Source of the DNA: Bacteroidia bacterium | GTDB lineage: Bacteria; Bacteroidota; Bacteroidia; Bacteroidales; UBA12481 | Length of the DNA: 6,238 nt | Direction of reading: 5' to 3' | Assembly (NCBI GenBank): GCA_026391235.1 | Contig: JAPLDV010000431.1 | Coordinates: forward strand, 1 to 6,238 | In this document: positions 1 to 5,310 of the stretch, one piece after another | Layout of the letters: each line of letters begins with the position of its first letter | How positions within the stretch are numbered: the stretch's first letter is position 1 | Notes under the pieces: model-generated | Seen by the model: the letters and a program-made list of their open reading frames with translations, nothing else | What the model was told of the DNA's origin: nothing | Databases searched by the model: none | Translations under genes and position numbers: made by a program

Positions 1-2061
1 ATCGGCTTTGGAAGCTGCAGCAACGGCTTCATCAATACCTTTTTGCCAATCCGGTGTGATCCCGAAATTCCAGATCATGGTAAACCATGCATTGCCGGTG
101 GGTTCGTAATATTCGACCCGGAGATCGTAAGTTTTTCCCGACTCGAATTGATAATCAGTGGTCAGGATCTGCCGGCTGCGCTTGATCCAGTTATCCAGTA
201 TTAATATGTGATTGATATACAAACGATAACCATCGTTTCCATCGAACCCGATCGTATAGGTGCCCGTTCCCGGAGCCTTAAGTTTACCGGTCCATCGTAC
301 AGAAAAAAAATCGTTGGCCATTTTTTCAGGATCGGGACCGAAAAGGGTCCACTGAAACCGGATCTGCCGGTCGGTGCGGGTAAGGATGGGGTTGCCGGAT
401 AAGGTAATGTTGTTGAAATATTCTCCTTTAAGGCCGGTTAACGGGTATCGGGTGTCGGGTATTGGGTATCGGGTATCGGCCTGTAAGAAGTATTCGGCGG
501 GTATCGGGGTGTATTCCTCGGATATGCGGCCGCAGCCCTTTGCATAGATCACTTCAGGGTTCTCCCGCGCTGAAACCTCCGGCCTGAAGTCCGGGGTTAC
601 TGATAGCTCCGCCTCTCCTTTTCTGTCTTGATCCTTACTTTTCCCTTTATCCTTACTTGAGCCTTGAGCCTTGAGCCTTGCGCCTTCACTTGAGCCTTGA
701 GCCAATCGCCTTATGCCCTGCAAAATGGATATTTTGTTGATCCCCGGCCCGCTGTATCCGCCCAGTCTGGCCTCGGTGGCATCCTCACCGATAACAGCTA
801 TCGTTTTGAGGGTTTTGGAGAGGGGCAGGGTATTCCGGGCATTTTTCAGCAGGACGATAGATTTCCGGGCGGCTTCCAAGGCCAGGGCGCGGTGTTCCTG
901 ATTGCCGTTGGTGGTTTCAGCCAGTTTCGGATCAACGTAAGGATTCTCGAATAATCCGAGCTCAAATTTGAGCCGGAGAACCCGGGCAACCGCCTGATCG
1001 ATGGTTTTTTCCGGAATGGTCCCGTCAAGAAAGGGCTTGATGAACAGTGGATAATGATCGTAGGAGGTCTGAAAGATCACATCCAGTCCGTTGTTGATGG
1101 CGTCGGCACCCGATTCCCAATACTCTTTGGCAGTCATGTGAAGTACATTGGCACCGCCTACGGCATTGGCATCGGAGATCACAAATCCGGTAAAACCTTC
1201 CTCTTCCTTCAGCCAGGTATTGAGTAGCCAGTCATTGGCCGAGCAGGGCTGGCCATCGAGCGAATTGTAGGAGGTCATCACGCTGCGCATGCCGGCCCTT
1301 TTAATGGCGGCATCAAACGGTGGGAGATGGATTTCCCTAAGGTAGCGCTCGTTCAGGTGAATGGGATAGCTGTCGCGGCCGCCATCTCCCACATTGGCAA
1401 TCAGATGTTTTGGGGTTGTAATGACGCCAATCTTTTCAAATTCTGACACATAAGCAACCGCCATTTCGGAGGCGAGATAAGGATCTTCGCCGTAAGTTTC
1501 TTCCACGCGTCCCCAGCGCACATCGGTTGCCATATTGATGACCGGTGACAGGATCTGCCTGAGTCCCCGTGTTTTGCATTCATTGGCAATAGCCGCTGCT
1601 ACGAGATGCATGAGAGTTGTATCAAACGAAGCGGCGAGTCCGATGGATTGCGGAAAGGAGGTTGCCCCCTGCCGGACGAGCCCGTGGAGCGATTCATCGA
1701 AGGGGATGATAGGAATGCCGAGCCGGGTTTCGGTTAAAAAAAAGCGCTGTATCTCATTGATTTTGATAGCCGTCTCAGCCGCAGATACTCCCGGGGCATA
1801 GTTCAGCAGCTGCTGGGTGGCATCGGCTGTTTTTCCCTCGGCGGAGACCTGAAATCCGAATATCCCGTTCTTGAGTTTATCCTTGCCGATGGAAAGATCA
1901 CCCGGGATCATGAAAAGTTGCCAGAACTTCTCCTCGGGTGTCATTCTTGAAATGAGGTCCTGAACACGGGCCGCCACCGATGCTTTGGGATCTTTATAAG
2001 TCTGTGCAGGAAGGAAAACCGGCAGAAACGCTGTAACAAGGGTAATCAGGAGCTTTTTCAT
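1..2061 (-). CDS. Secreted glycoside hydrolase family 3 (beta-glucosidase type) with PA14 domain, C-terminus off the window
   Basis: The frame is open without a stop from an ATG at 2061 to the left edge (687 codons), so the gene continues outside. Residues 1-20 form a Sec signal peptide (MKKLLIT, hydrophobic core, LPA-Q), so the enzyme is exported. The GH3 barrel follows: RMTPEEKFWQLF (about 40-50), the substrate-site KH pair (K218-H219) and GFVISDANAV, whose D297 sits where GH3 enzymes carry the catalytic nucleophile. The second GH3 domain begins near KSIVLLKN (400-407) and LKTIAVIGED (418-427). A PA14 domain begins at GLKGEYFNN (543-551) and includes RWTGKL, YTIGFDGNDGYRLYI and YDLRVEYYE; PA14 inserts are known in GH3 and help shape the active site. 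The general acid is expected beyond the edge. The predicted reaction is removal of a terminal sugar from a beta-glycoside; substrate cannot be told. Two repeat-encoded insertions (about 453-501 and 528-542) flank YAKGC. The closest alternative is a beta-xylosidase of the same family. Confidence 0.95.
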   Translation of the reverse strand, partial: MKKLLITLVTAFLPVFLPAQTYKDPKASVAARVQDLISRMTPEEKFWQLFMIPGDLSIGKDKLKNGIFGFQVSAEGKTADATQQLLNYAPGVSAAETAIKINEIQRFFLTETRLGIPIIPFDESLHGLVRQGATSFPQSIGLAASFDTTLMHLVAAAIANECKTRGLRQILSPVINMATDVRWGRVEETYGEDPYLASEMAVAYVSEFEKIGVITTPKHLIANVGDGGRDSYPIHLNERYLREIHLPPFDAAIKRAGMRSVMTSYNSLDGQPCSANDWLLNTWLKEEEGFTGFVISDANAVGGANVLHMTAKEYWESGADAINNGLDVIFQTSYDHYPLFIKPFLDGTIPEKTIDQAVARVLRLKFELGLFENPYVDPKLAETTNGNQEHRALALEAARKSIVLLKNARNTLPLSKTLKTIAVIGEDATEARLGGYSGPGINKISILQGIRRLAQGSSEGARLKAQGSSKDKGKSKDQDRKGEAELSVTPDFRPEVSARENPEVIYAKGCGRISEEYTPIPAEYFLQADTRYPIPDTRYPLTGLKGEYFNNITLSGNPILTRTDRQIRFQWTLFGPDPEKMANDFFSVRWTGKLKAPGTGTYTIGFDGNDGYRLYINHILILDNWIKRSRQILTTDYQFESGKTYDLRVEYYEPTGNAWFTMIWNFGITPDWQKGIDEAVAAASKAD
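443..477. repeat. Heptamer array (GGGTATC)5 inside the GH3 gene
   Basis: There are five consecutive 7-nt units, GGGTATC, GGGTGTC, GGGTATT, GGGTATC, GGGTATC. They are read on the minus strand as D529-P540 of the glycosidase. Three heptamers equal seven codons, so the peptide itself repeats every seven residues (DTRYPIP-DTRYPLT). The peptide lies between the end of the second GH3 domain's first half and the PA14 start. The array shares a 20-bp exact match (460-479) with the opposite-strand array near 3946-3965. Confidence 0.9.
551..590. repeat. 40-bp palindromic element inside the GH3 gene
   Basis: Perfect 8-bp inverted arms, ACTTCAGG at 551-558 and CCTGAAGT at 583-590, enclose 24 bp. The inner sequence has a further short pairing, GTT 559-561 with AAC 574-576. 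The element is translated as part of the polar linker around PDFRPEVSARENPE, just before the conserved VIYAKGC. Its form resembles small mobile palindromic elements that insert in frame into proteins; that origin is inference and no second copy is present in this window. Confidence 0.55.
656..702. repeat. Heptamer array (CTTGAGC)n inside the GH3 gene
   Basis: Four units (CTTGAGC three times, then CTTGCGC) occupy 656-683. A 5-nt break CTTCA follows, then two more CTTGAGC units at 689-702. The minus strand reads it as A454-S469 (AQGSSEGARLKAQGSS). A flanking 10-mer, ATCCTTACTT, also occurs twice (631-640 and 649-658) and yields the Lys/Asp/Ser-rich KDKGKSKDQDRK segment. The array sits in a loop after GIRR, where GH3 proteins normally run directly on to the YAKGC strand. 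Confidence 0.88.
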
Positions 2062-2080
2062 TGTGTAATTAATATTATAC

Positions 2081-2224
2081 TTGCTGCGCTCGTTAATTGA
2101 GCTCGGCTATCGCCTCGCTAAGGATTACCCTCAGAGCTTAATTAGCGCCCGCAGGGCGCACAATTAGCGCGAAGCGCAAAATTAGCGAGCACAGCGAGCA
2201 AAATTACGAACGCAGTGAGTGAGC
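2081..2224. repeat. Array of AATTA-headed palindromic units between GH3 and metK
   Basis: Four head-to-tail units each begin AATTA(G/C)CG, at 2140, 2162, 2180 and 2202, giving spacings of 22, 18 and 22 bp. Cores are GCGCCC-GCA-GGGCGC (2145-2159, perfect 6-bp stem), GCGC-GAA-GCGC (2167-2177, perfect 4-bp stem) and GCGAGC-ACA-GCGAGC (2185-2199, a direct rather than inverted pair). A fifth copy lies inverted at 2081-2098 (its reverse complement begins AATTAACGAGCGCAGC). Arms at 2094-2104 and 2134-2144 pair with one mismatch around a 29-nt loop. The last unit overlaps the 3' end of metK and supplies its stop codon. The hairpins could also act as a weak transcription end or RNA-stability element, but there is no U-tract. 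Confidence 0.8.
2177..2206 (-). promoter_or_regulatory. Two TAATTTTG -7-like boxes in the repeat array, facing GH3
   Basis: On the minus strand TAATTTTG occurs at 2206-2199 and again at 2184-2177, 22 bp apart, at the junctions between repeat units. Both match the Bacteroidota -7 consensus TAnnTTTG and point towards the glycosidase start at 2061. No clear -33 TTG was seen, and the motif is AT-rich enough to arise by chance, so promoter activity is only possible. Confidence 0.3.
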
Positions 2225-3418
2225 CTTGTTCGTTTCCTCCCAGGGGAAAAACTTGATCCCGTTGGCGGAGTAACTTTTCCGGCCCATGTGGCCATAAGCG
2301 GCGGTCGGCTGGTAAATTGGATTTTTCAGTGCAAGATCACGGATGATGTGATAAGGCCTGAGCGGGAAGTTTTCCCTTACCAACTGCTCCAGTCCTTTTG
2401 CCGAGAGGCTGGTTTGCTCTTTCCCAAAGGTGTTGACGGATACGGATACCGGATCAGCCTGACCAATAGCGTAGGCCAGCTGTACTTCAACTTCGGCAGA
2501 CAGCCCGGCTGCAACCAGGTTTTTAGCAATATAGCGTGCTGCATAGGCCCCGGAGCGGTCGACCTTGGAGGGATCTTTTCCCGAGAAGGCTCCGCCTCCG
2601 TGACGGGCCCACCCGCCATAGGTGTCGACAATGATCTTGCGGCCGGTAAGGCCGGTATCTCCGTTCGGACCACCGATAACGAATTTTCCGGACGGGTTGA
2701 CGAGAAGCTTAGAGGAACTGGTATATAAGCAGCGGACGGCTTCGGGCAAAGTATCGAGCAGCCGCGGGATGAGCACACGTGCTATATCATCTTTGATAAG
2801 AAGGTCGGGCCTTTCAATACCTTTAAAGTCATCGTGCTGGGTGGAAACCAGGATGGTATCGATCCAAAGCGGATTATTCTGATCATCATATAATATGGTC
2901 ACCTGTGATTTGGCATCGGGGCGCAGATAGGTCATTTCGCGGCCTTCGCGACGAATATCGGCCAGGAGGTGCATTAACCTGTGCGACAGGTAGATAGGCA
3001 AAGGTATCAGCGTTTCGGTACCGGTGCAGGCATAACCGAACATCAAACCTTGGTCGCCGGCTCCCTGGTTCTCCGGGTCCGGGCGCAGAACAGCGTCGGC
3101 AATGTCGTGCGACTGTTCATGGATCAGATTTGTAATCTTGCAGGTATTGCCGTCGAACCCGATACCGGGATGATCATATCCGATTCCGCAGATGACTTTG
3201 CGGGCAATGGCTTCATGATCGACACGGGTGGTTGATCCAACCTCGCCTGCGAGGATCACCGTGTCAGTGGTGACCAGTGTTTCAATGGCAACCCTGGAGT
3301 CGGGATCGATGCTCAGATAGGCATCGAGGAGGGCATCTGAAATCTGATCAGCCACTTTATCCGGGTGCCCTTCACTCACGGATTCACTTGTAAACAGGAA
3401 CGTTTTTTCTTTACTCAT
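2204..3418 (-). CDS. metK: S-adenosylmethionine synthetase (methionine adenosyltransferase)
   Basis: This 404-residue cytoplasmic enzyme makes S-adenosylmethionine from methionine and ATP, releasing phosphate and diphosphate; it normally works as a tetramer with Mg2+ and K+. Signatures are clear: the N-terminal FTSESVSEGHPDKVADQ (9-25) with the metal/ATP-site GHPDK, the GAGDQGLMFGY signature (119-129), NPSGKFVIGGPNGDTGLTGRK (241-261) and the glycine-rich phosphate loop GGGAFSGKDPSKVDRS (274-289). Length fits the family (about 380-430). The ATG at 3418 is chosen because MSKEKTFLFTSESVSEGHPDK matches the usual N-terminus. An in-frame ATG at 3481 would add 21 residues, and a still longer frame reads through the structured leader; neither resembles family sequence. 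The last residues (AHSLRS) and the TAA lie in the AATTA repeat unit, although the ending PWEETNKAHSLR still resembles family C-termini of the PWExTDKA form, so function is probably intact. It is transcribed from its own promoter at 3570-3577. Confidence 0.97.
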   Translation of the reverse strand: MSKEKTFLFTSESVSEGHPDKVADQISDALLDAYLSIDPDSRVAIETLVTTDTVILAGEVGSTTRVDHEAIARKVICGIGYDHPGIGFDGNTCKITNLIHEQSHDIADAVLRPDPENQGAGDQGLMFGYACTGTETLIPLPIYLSHRLMHLLADIRREGREMTYLRPDAKSQVTILYDDQNNPLWIDTILVSTQHDDFKGIERPDLLIKDDIARVLIPRLLDTLPEAVRCLYTSSSKLLVNPSGKFVIGGPNGDTGLTGRKIIVDTYGGWARHGGGAFSGKDPSKVDRSGAYAARYIAKNLVAAGLSAEVEVQLAYAIGQADPVSVSVNTFGKEQTSLSAKGLEQLVRENFPLRPYHIIRDLALKNPIYQPTAAYGHMGRKSYSANGIKFFPWEETNKAHSLRS

Positions 3419-3420
3419 TG

Positions 3421-3452
3421 TGCAAAAAGTTTTGTTAAATACGCTTTTTGCA
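3421..3452 (-). promoter_or_regulatory. 9-bp hairpin abutting the metK start codon
   Basis: A perfect 9-bp inverted repeat (CTTTTTGCA at 3444-3452 and TGCAAAAAG at 3421-3429 on the plus strand) surrounds a 14-nt AT-rich loop. In the metK mRNA its 3' arm ends two bases before the AUG at 3418. Folded, it would cover the ribosome landing site; opened, it would expose it. It could therefore be the expression platform of the upstream structured leader. It has no downstream U-tract, so it is not a simple terminator. Confidence 0.55.
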
Positions 3453-3488
3453 TCAAGTTTATCGGGATTGTCTGAAAACATTTTTTTT

Positions 3489-3568
3489 GACCAGACGGCC
3501 CGCATGCTATACCACCGCGGCTTTTGTGCTCGGTTGGTGCCCCAATCTGCGGGGCTCCTGATGCTGGC
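3489..3568 (-). ncRNA. Structured metK leader, candidate riboswitch or cis-regulatory RNA of unassigned class
   Basis: The predicted 5' leader can fold as a three-way junction. A basal stem pairs GCCAGCAT (3568-3561) with ATGCGGGC (3505-3498), 7 of 8 positions. The first hairpin is GCCCC (3555-3551) with GGGGC (3543-3539) and a 7-nt loop. The second pairs ACCAACCG (3538-3531) with CGGTGGT (3517-3511), one bulged A and a 13-nt loop. Junction strands are CAGGA and ATAGC. An alternative pairing of GCCAG (3568-3564) with CTGGT (3494-3490) competes with the basal stem, as expected of a switch. It does not show the SAM-I core consensus, and I do not recognise another SAM class. Folding was done by eye. 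Location before metK makes S-adenosylmethionine or a related metabolite the obvious ligand guess, but this is inference. Confidence 0.45.
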
Positions 3569-3569
3569 G

Positions 3570-3577
3570 CAAATATA
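3570..3577 (-). promoter_or_regulatory. metK promoter, -7 box TATATTTG
   Basis: TATATTTG on the minus strand is an exact TAnnTTTG match, the Bacteroidota primary sigma factor -7 element. Transcription would start about 7 nt downstream, near 3563, giving a leader of about 145 nt that begins at or just inside the 5' arm of the candidate structured RNA. No good -33 TTG was found upstream. Confidence 0.6.
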
Positions 3578-3610
3578 AAACTTTTTTGTAATTCCGTGAT
3601 GGTCGTGATT

Positions 3611-3638
3611 GTTATCGGTTATCGGTTGCATGTTGCGA
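3611..3638. repeat. Short heptamer array (GTTATCG/GTTGCAT type)
   Basis: Units GTTATCG (3611), GTTATCG (3618), GTTGCAT (3625) and GTTGCGA (3632) keep a 7-nt period just upstream of the metK promoter. The reverse complement reads CCGATAACCGATAAC, one base per unit away from the GATACCC family at 3941-3961. Confidence 0.6.
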
Positions 3639-3856
3639 TGGTTGCCGTTTATTTTTCACCATAACAGAGCGAATCCAACGATGCTTTATCTAAAGCTAAA
3701 CCGAATATTTTGCCTTTGGATTTTGTGGTGGGTACACCGAAAGCATCCAAATGATTTAGAAATGATTGCCAGTTTCCCGGTATGGCTGTACACATGATGG
3801 TGTTCACCGATAGGGGCTGGTAAAGGTAGCACATTTCACTTCAGTCCTGGGGGGAA
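3639..3856. other. Mostly non-coding stretch between tandem-repeat arrays
   Basis: Between the heptamer array at 3611-3638 and the GT-rich array at 3857 there is no recognisable gene. Only the doubtful minus-strand small ORF at 3649-3834 is present, with an overlapping plus-strand frame that looks like its shadow. No tRNA, terminator with a U-tract or insertion-sequence end was found. Confidence 0.5.
3649..3834 (-). CDS. Doubtful small ORF (61 codons, or 48 from an inner ATG)
   Basis: I do not recognise this protein. The frame gives 61 residues from the ATG at 3834, or 48 from the ATG at 3795 (MCTAIPGNWQSFLNHLDAFG...). Its composition is protein-like, with a mixed hydrophobic/polar pattern and a Lys-rich KSKGKIF segment, but it has no signal peptide, membrane span or known motif. 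TACCTTTA at 3826-3819 is one base from a TAnnTTTG box and would favour the inner start. It lies in a repeat-rich intergenic gap between the porin-like gene and metK on the same strand. It may be a real small gene, the remnant of an older one, or chance. Confidence 0.22.
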   Translation of the reverse strand: MCYLYQPLSVNTIMCTAIPGNWQSFLNHLDAFGVPTTKSKGKIFGLALDKASLDSLCYGEK

Positions 3857-3892
3857 GTGGGTGTGGGAGTGGGTGTGAGTGTGAGTGTGGGT
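3857..3892. repeat. GT-rich hexamer array (GTGGGT/GTGAGT)6
   Basis: Six consecutive 6-nt units: GTGGGT, GTGGGA, GTGGGT, GTGAGT, GTGAGT, GTGGGT. It lies outside any convincing gene, downstream of the porin-like gene, and runs almost directly into a heptamer array. Confidence 0.85.
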
Positions 3893-3903
3893 GGCAGTAA
3901 GAT

Positions 3904-3931
3904 CGTGACGGGTAACGCGTGATGCGTGACA
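3904..3931. repeat. Heptamer array (CGTGACG type)4
   Basis: Four 7-nt units, CGTGACG, GGTAACG, CGTGATG and CGTGACA, followed by CG. Divergence between units suggests an older array than the neighbouring GATACCC copies. Confidence 0.7.
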
Positions 3932-3940
3932 CGAAAAACT

Positions 3941-3961
3941 GATACCCGATACCCGATACCC
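3941..3961. repeat. Heptamer array (GATACCC)3
   Basis: Three perfect GATACCC units followed by AATA, ending 13 bp before the stop codon of the porin-like gene. The reverse complement of 3946-3965 is identical over 20 bp to 460-479 inside the GH3 coding region, so the same repeat family occurs in intergenic and translated DNA. Confidence 0.9.
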
Positions 3962-3974
3962 AATAACTGTTTGC

Positions 3975-5213
3975 TCAGAACCGGTAATACGCTGCCACCA
4001 GCAACCTTAAATTGGTGACCGGTTTTGCATCTGCTACGGTACCATCGGATTGAACAGTGCCATAGGCTGCGGTAGTGGCTTCGATTTCGCCGGCAATGGT
4101 TGTTTTTCCGCTGATGAATGAAATCCGGGGAGATATGCGCAGAAGGTAGTCGATATTCAGGCCTCTCCCGAATGCAGGACCGATCACTGGTCCGATGGCT
4201 CCGAGATTTTTGCTGTACCCGCCAAACAGTCCGGCCTGAACCGTTTTACCGTTGGTGGCAATATCAAACCAGCCGGTAAAGGTGCTCAGGTTGGTGTATG
4301 ATTTCAGTGCTTTTACGGGATCGGTAATCTCGTATACTGCATATCCCCCGATCATCAAAAGATCAGTGGCATTCTGGATGTATGCGCCCATAGCGGTGAA
4401 AGTCAGAGGTTTGGTTTTAATGTTCAGTGTAATATATCCGCTCAGGCTCTCCAGATTTTCATCGGTATGGTAATTGGCAGTTGTTTTCAGTTCGGGGCGA
4501 ATGGATTTGAAATCGGCCCCGACAAAGAGCAGTCCAACTTTAGTTACCGGGATGCGAAACTGAAGATTTATACCTGGTATTCCGCTGTTCCTTAAGTATT
4601 TGTTGCTGGATCCGTCGATTCCTGTTCCGGTAAAATCCCGCTCTGAGTAGGTCGTCAGTATGGCGCTTGCATTTCCGATTTTTTGGGTCAGTTTGATTTG
4701 CGGATTTCGGCTGAAAGGTGTGAATGGTGCGCCGGTATTGAAACTGATAGTACCCGGGAAGCATTCCGTCGGAAAGATCGGGTGCCAGGTTTGCCCGATG
4801 AGGAGGGAAGTATTCGCCCAATCGAGTTTGGCATATGCGTGACGTAAACGGAATCCATTGAGATCGGCCTCGCTGGTGCCGAAGAATTCAGCTTCCAGAA
4901 CGCCGGATGTTTTGGCGCCGAAGGCATCCGGACCGGTTATATCACCCTTCAAACGGCTCTGGATACTGAGAATATGGAAGGTAGGACTCGCATTCAGATC
5001 GATAGAATCGGCATCGTACAGAACATTATCAGGAAACAGATAGAAATGCCCTTCGCGGAGGCCATTGGCCGCACACGATTGGCGGGTATCATAAATGACA
5101 TCAGTTTTTACATATCCTGAAAGTTTGATCCCGAAGGAAGGAGCCGGGGTTTGCGATTTTGCCGGAACAATCAGAAGGGATAATATTCCTATGATAAACA
5201 GAAATTTTTGCAT
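3975..5213 (-). CDS. Outer-membrane beta-barrel protein, porin-like (possibly DcaP-like)
   Basis: The product has 412 residues. A signal peptide (MQKFLFIIGILSLLIVPAKS-Q) precedes a body of alternating hydrophobic/polar strands typical of barrels, and the chain ends in YYRF with a terminal phenylalanine, the usual outer-membrane assembly signal. Early strands include KLSGYVKTDVIYD (30-42) and LSIQSRLKG (82-90). The central FRLRHAYAKLDW (121-132), LLIGQTWHPIF (137-147) and FNTGAPFTPFSRNPQ (158-172) resemble proteins annotated as DcaP-like porins; that assignment is from memory and moderate. Two cysteines (47 and 151) could form a periplasmic or extracellular disulfide. The likely role is diffusion of small, perhaps anionic, solutes through the outer membrane; no SusC plug or TonB box is seen. 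The gene is preceded by an exact TAnnTTTG box 30 bp upstream and is divergent from the Crp/Fnr-type regulator. It is probably monocistronic, with repeats downstream. Confidence 0.85.
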   Translation of the reverse strand: MQKFLFIIGILSLLIVPAKSQTPAPSFGIKLSGYVKTDVIYDTRQSCAANGLREGHFYLFPDNVLYDADSIDLNASPTFHILSIQSRLKGDITGPDAFGAKTSGVLEAEFFGTSEADLNGFRLRHAYAKLDWANTSLLIGQTWHPIFPTECFPGTISFNTGAPFTPFSRNPQIKLTQKIGNASAILTTYSERDFTGTGIDGSSNKYLRNSGIPGINLQFRIPVTKVGLLFVGADFKSIRPELKTTANYHTDENLESLSGYITLNIKTKPLTFTAMGAYIQNATDLLMIGGYAVYEITDPVKALKSYTNLSTFTGWFDIATNGKTVQAGLFGGYSKNLGAIGPVIGPAFGRGLNIDYLLRISPRISFISGKTTIAGEIEATTAAYGTVQSDGTVADAKPVTNLRLLVAAYYRF

Positions 5214-5228
5214 CTGACAGATAGCTTT

Positions 5229-5253
5229 TTGTAATTCGATCGCAAAATTACAA
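5229..5253. promoter_or_regulatory. Inverted repeat (candidate operator) over the porin promoter
   Basis: TTGTAATT (5229-5236) and AATTACAA (5246-5253) form a perfect 8-bp inverted repeat with a 9-bp spacer. It covers the porin-side -7 box and the predicted start point near 5236, which is where a repressor would act. The divergently encoded Crp/Fnr-type protein is the obvious candidate binder, but the spacer is longer than in classical Crp or Fnr sites, so another regulator or an mRNA hairpin is possible. Confidence 0.45.
5243..5250 (-). promoter_or_regulatory. Porin-like gene promoter, -7 box TAATTTTG
   Basis: TAATTTTG on the minus strand matches TAnnTTTG exactly, 29 bp before the ATG at 5213. 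A TTTTG at 5271-5267 could serve as a -33 element, with a 16-bp spacer that is slightly short. The predicted leader is about 22 nt. Confidence 0.6.
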
Positions 5254-5287
5254 TTCGGGTTCCCGGCAAAACCTAAAGAAAATCAGG

Positions 5288-5295
5288 TAAATTTG
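5288..5295 (+). promoter_or_regulatory. Crp/Fnr-type gene promoter, -7 box TAAATTTG
   Basis: TAAATTTG is an exact TAnnTTTG match ending 15 bp before the ATG at 5311. Its last three bases are the TTG at 5293, which could otherwise be read as an earlier in-frame start. This overlap argues that translation begins at 5311, with a leader of roughly 9 nt. Confidence 0.6.
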
Positions 5296-5310
5296 AGAAA
5301 ATACGTACCG

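Noticed and set aside
697..954. Plus-strand open frames opposite the GH3 gene, including 208-402 and 1535-1801
   Set aside because: They are antisense shadows of a well-supported GH3 frame and show no motifs.
2145..2159. Rho-independent terminator after metK
   Set aside because: There is a strong 6-bp GC stem, but on the minus strand it is followed by TAATTAAG rather than a U-tract; it is better explained as a repeat-unit core.
2219..2728. 169-codon plus-strand frame opposite metK
   Set aside because: It lies wholly antisense to conserved metK codons and shows no family features.
3489..3568. SAM-I riboswitch
   Set aside because: A short GGCACCAACC stretch loosely recalls the SAM-I GGCAACC, but the kink-turn, pseudoknot and remaining core consensus are absent.
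3419..3631. Longer metK reading frame starting at 3631 (475 codons)
   Set aside because: The extra 71 codons cross the promoter box and the structured leader and look unlike any MetK N-terminus; the start at 3418 matches the family exactly.
3611..3961. CRISPR array
   Set aside because: Units are 6-7 nt and contiguous without unique spacers, and no cas gene is present.
3857..3961. Telomere-like or replication-origin repeat
   Set aside because: Units are short, mixed in sequence and few; there is no DnaA-box cluster, no dnaA or rep gene, and a similar array sits inside a coding region.
5293..5310. TTG start adding six residues to the Crp/Fnr-type protein
   Set aside because: The TTG is the end of the TAAATTTG promoter box, so it would lie upstream of the expected transcript start.
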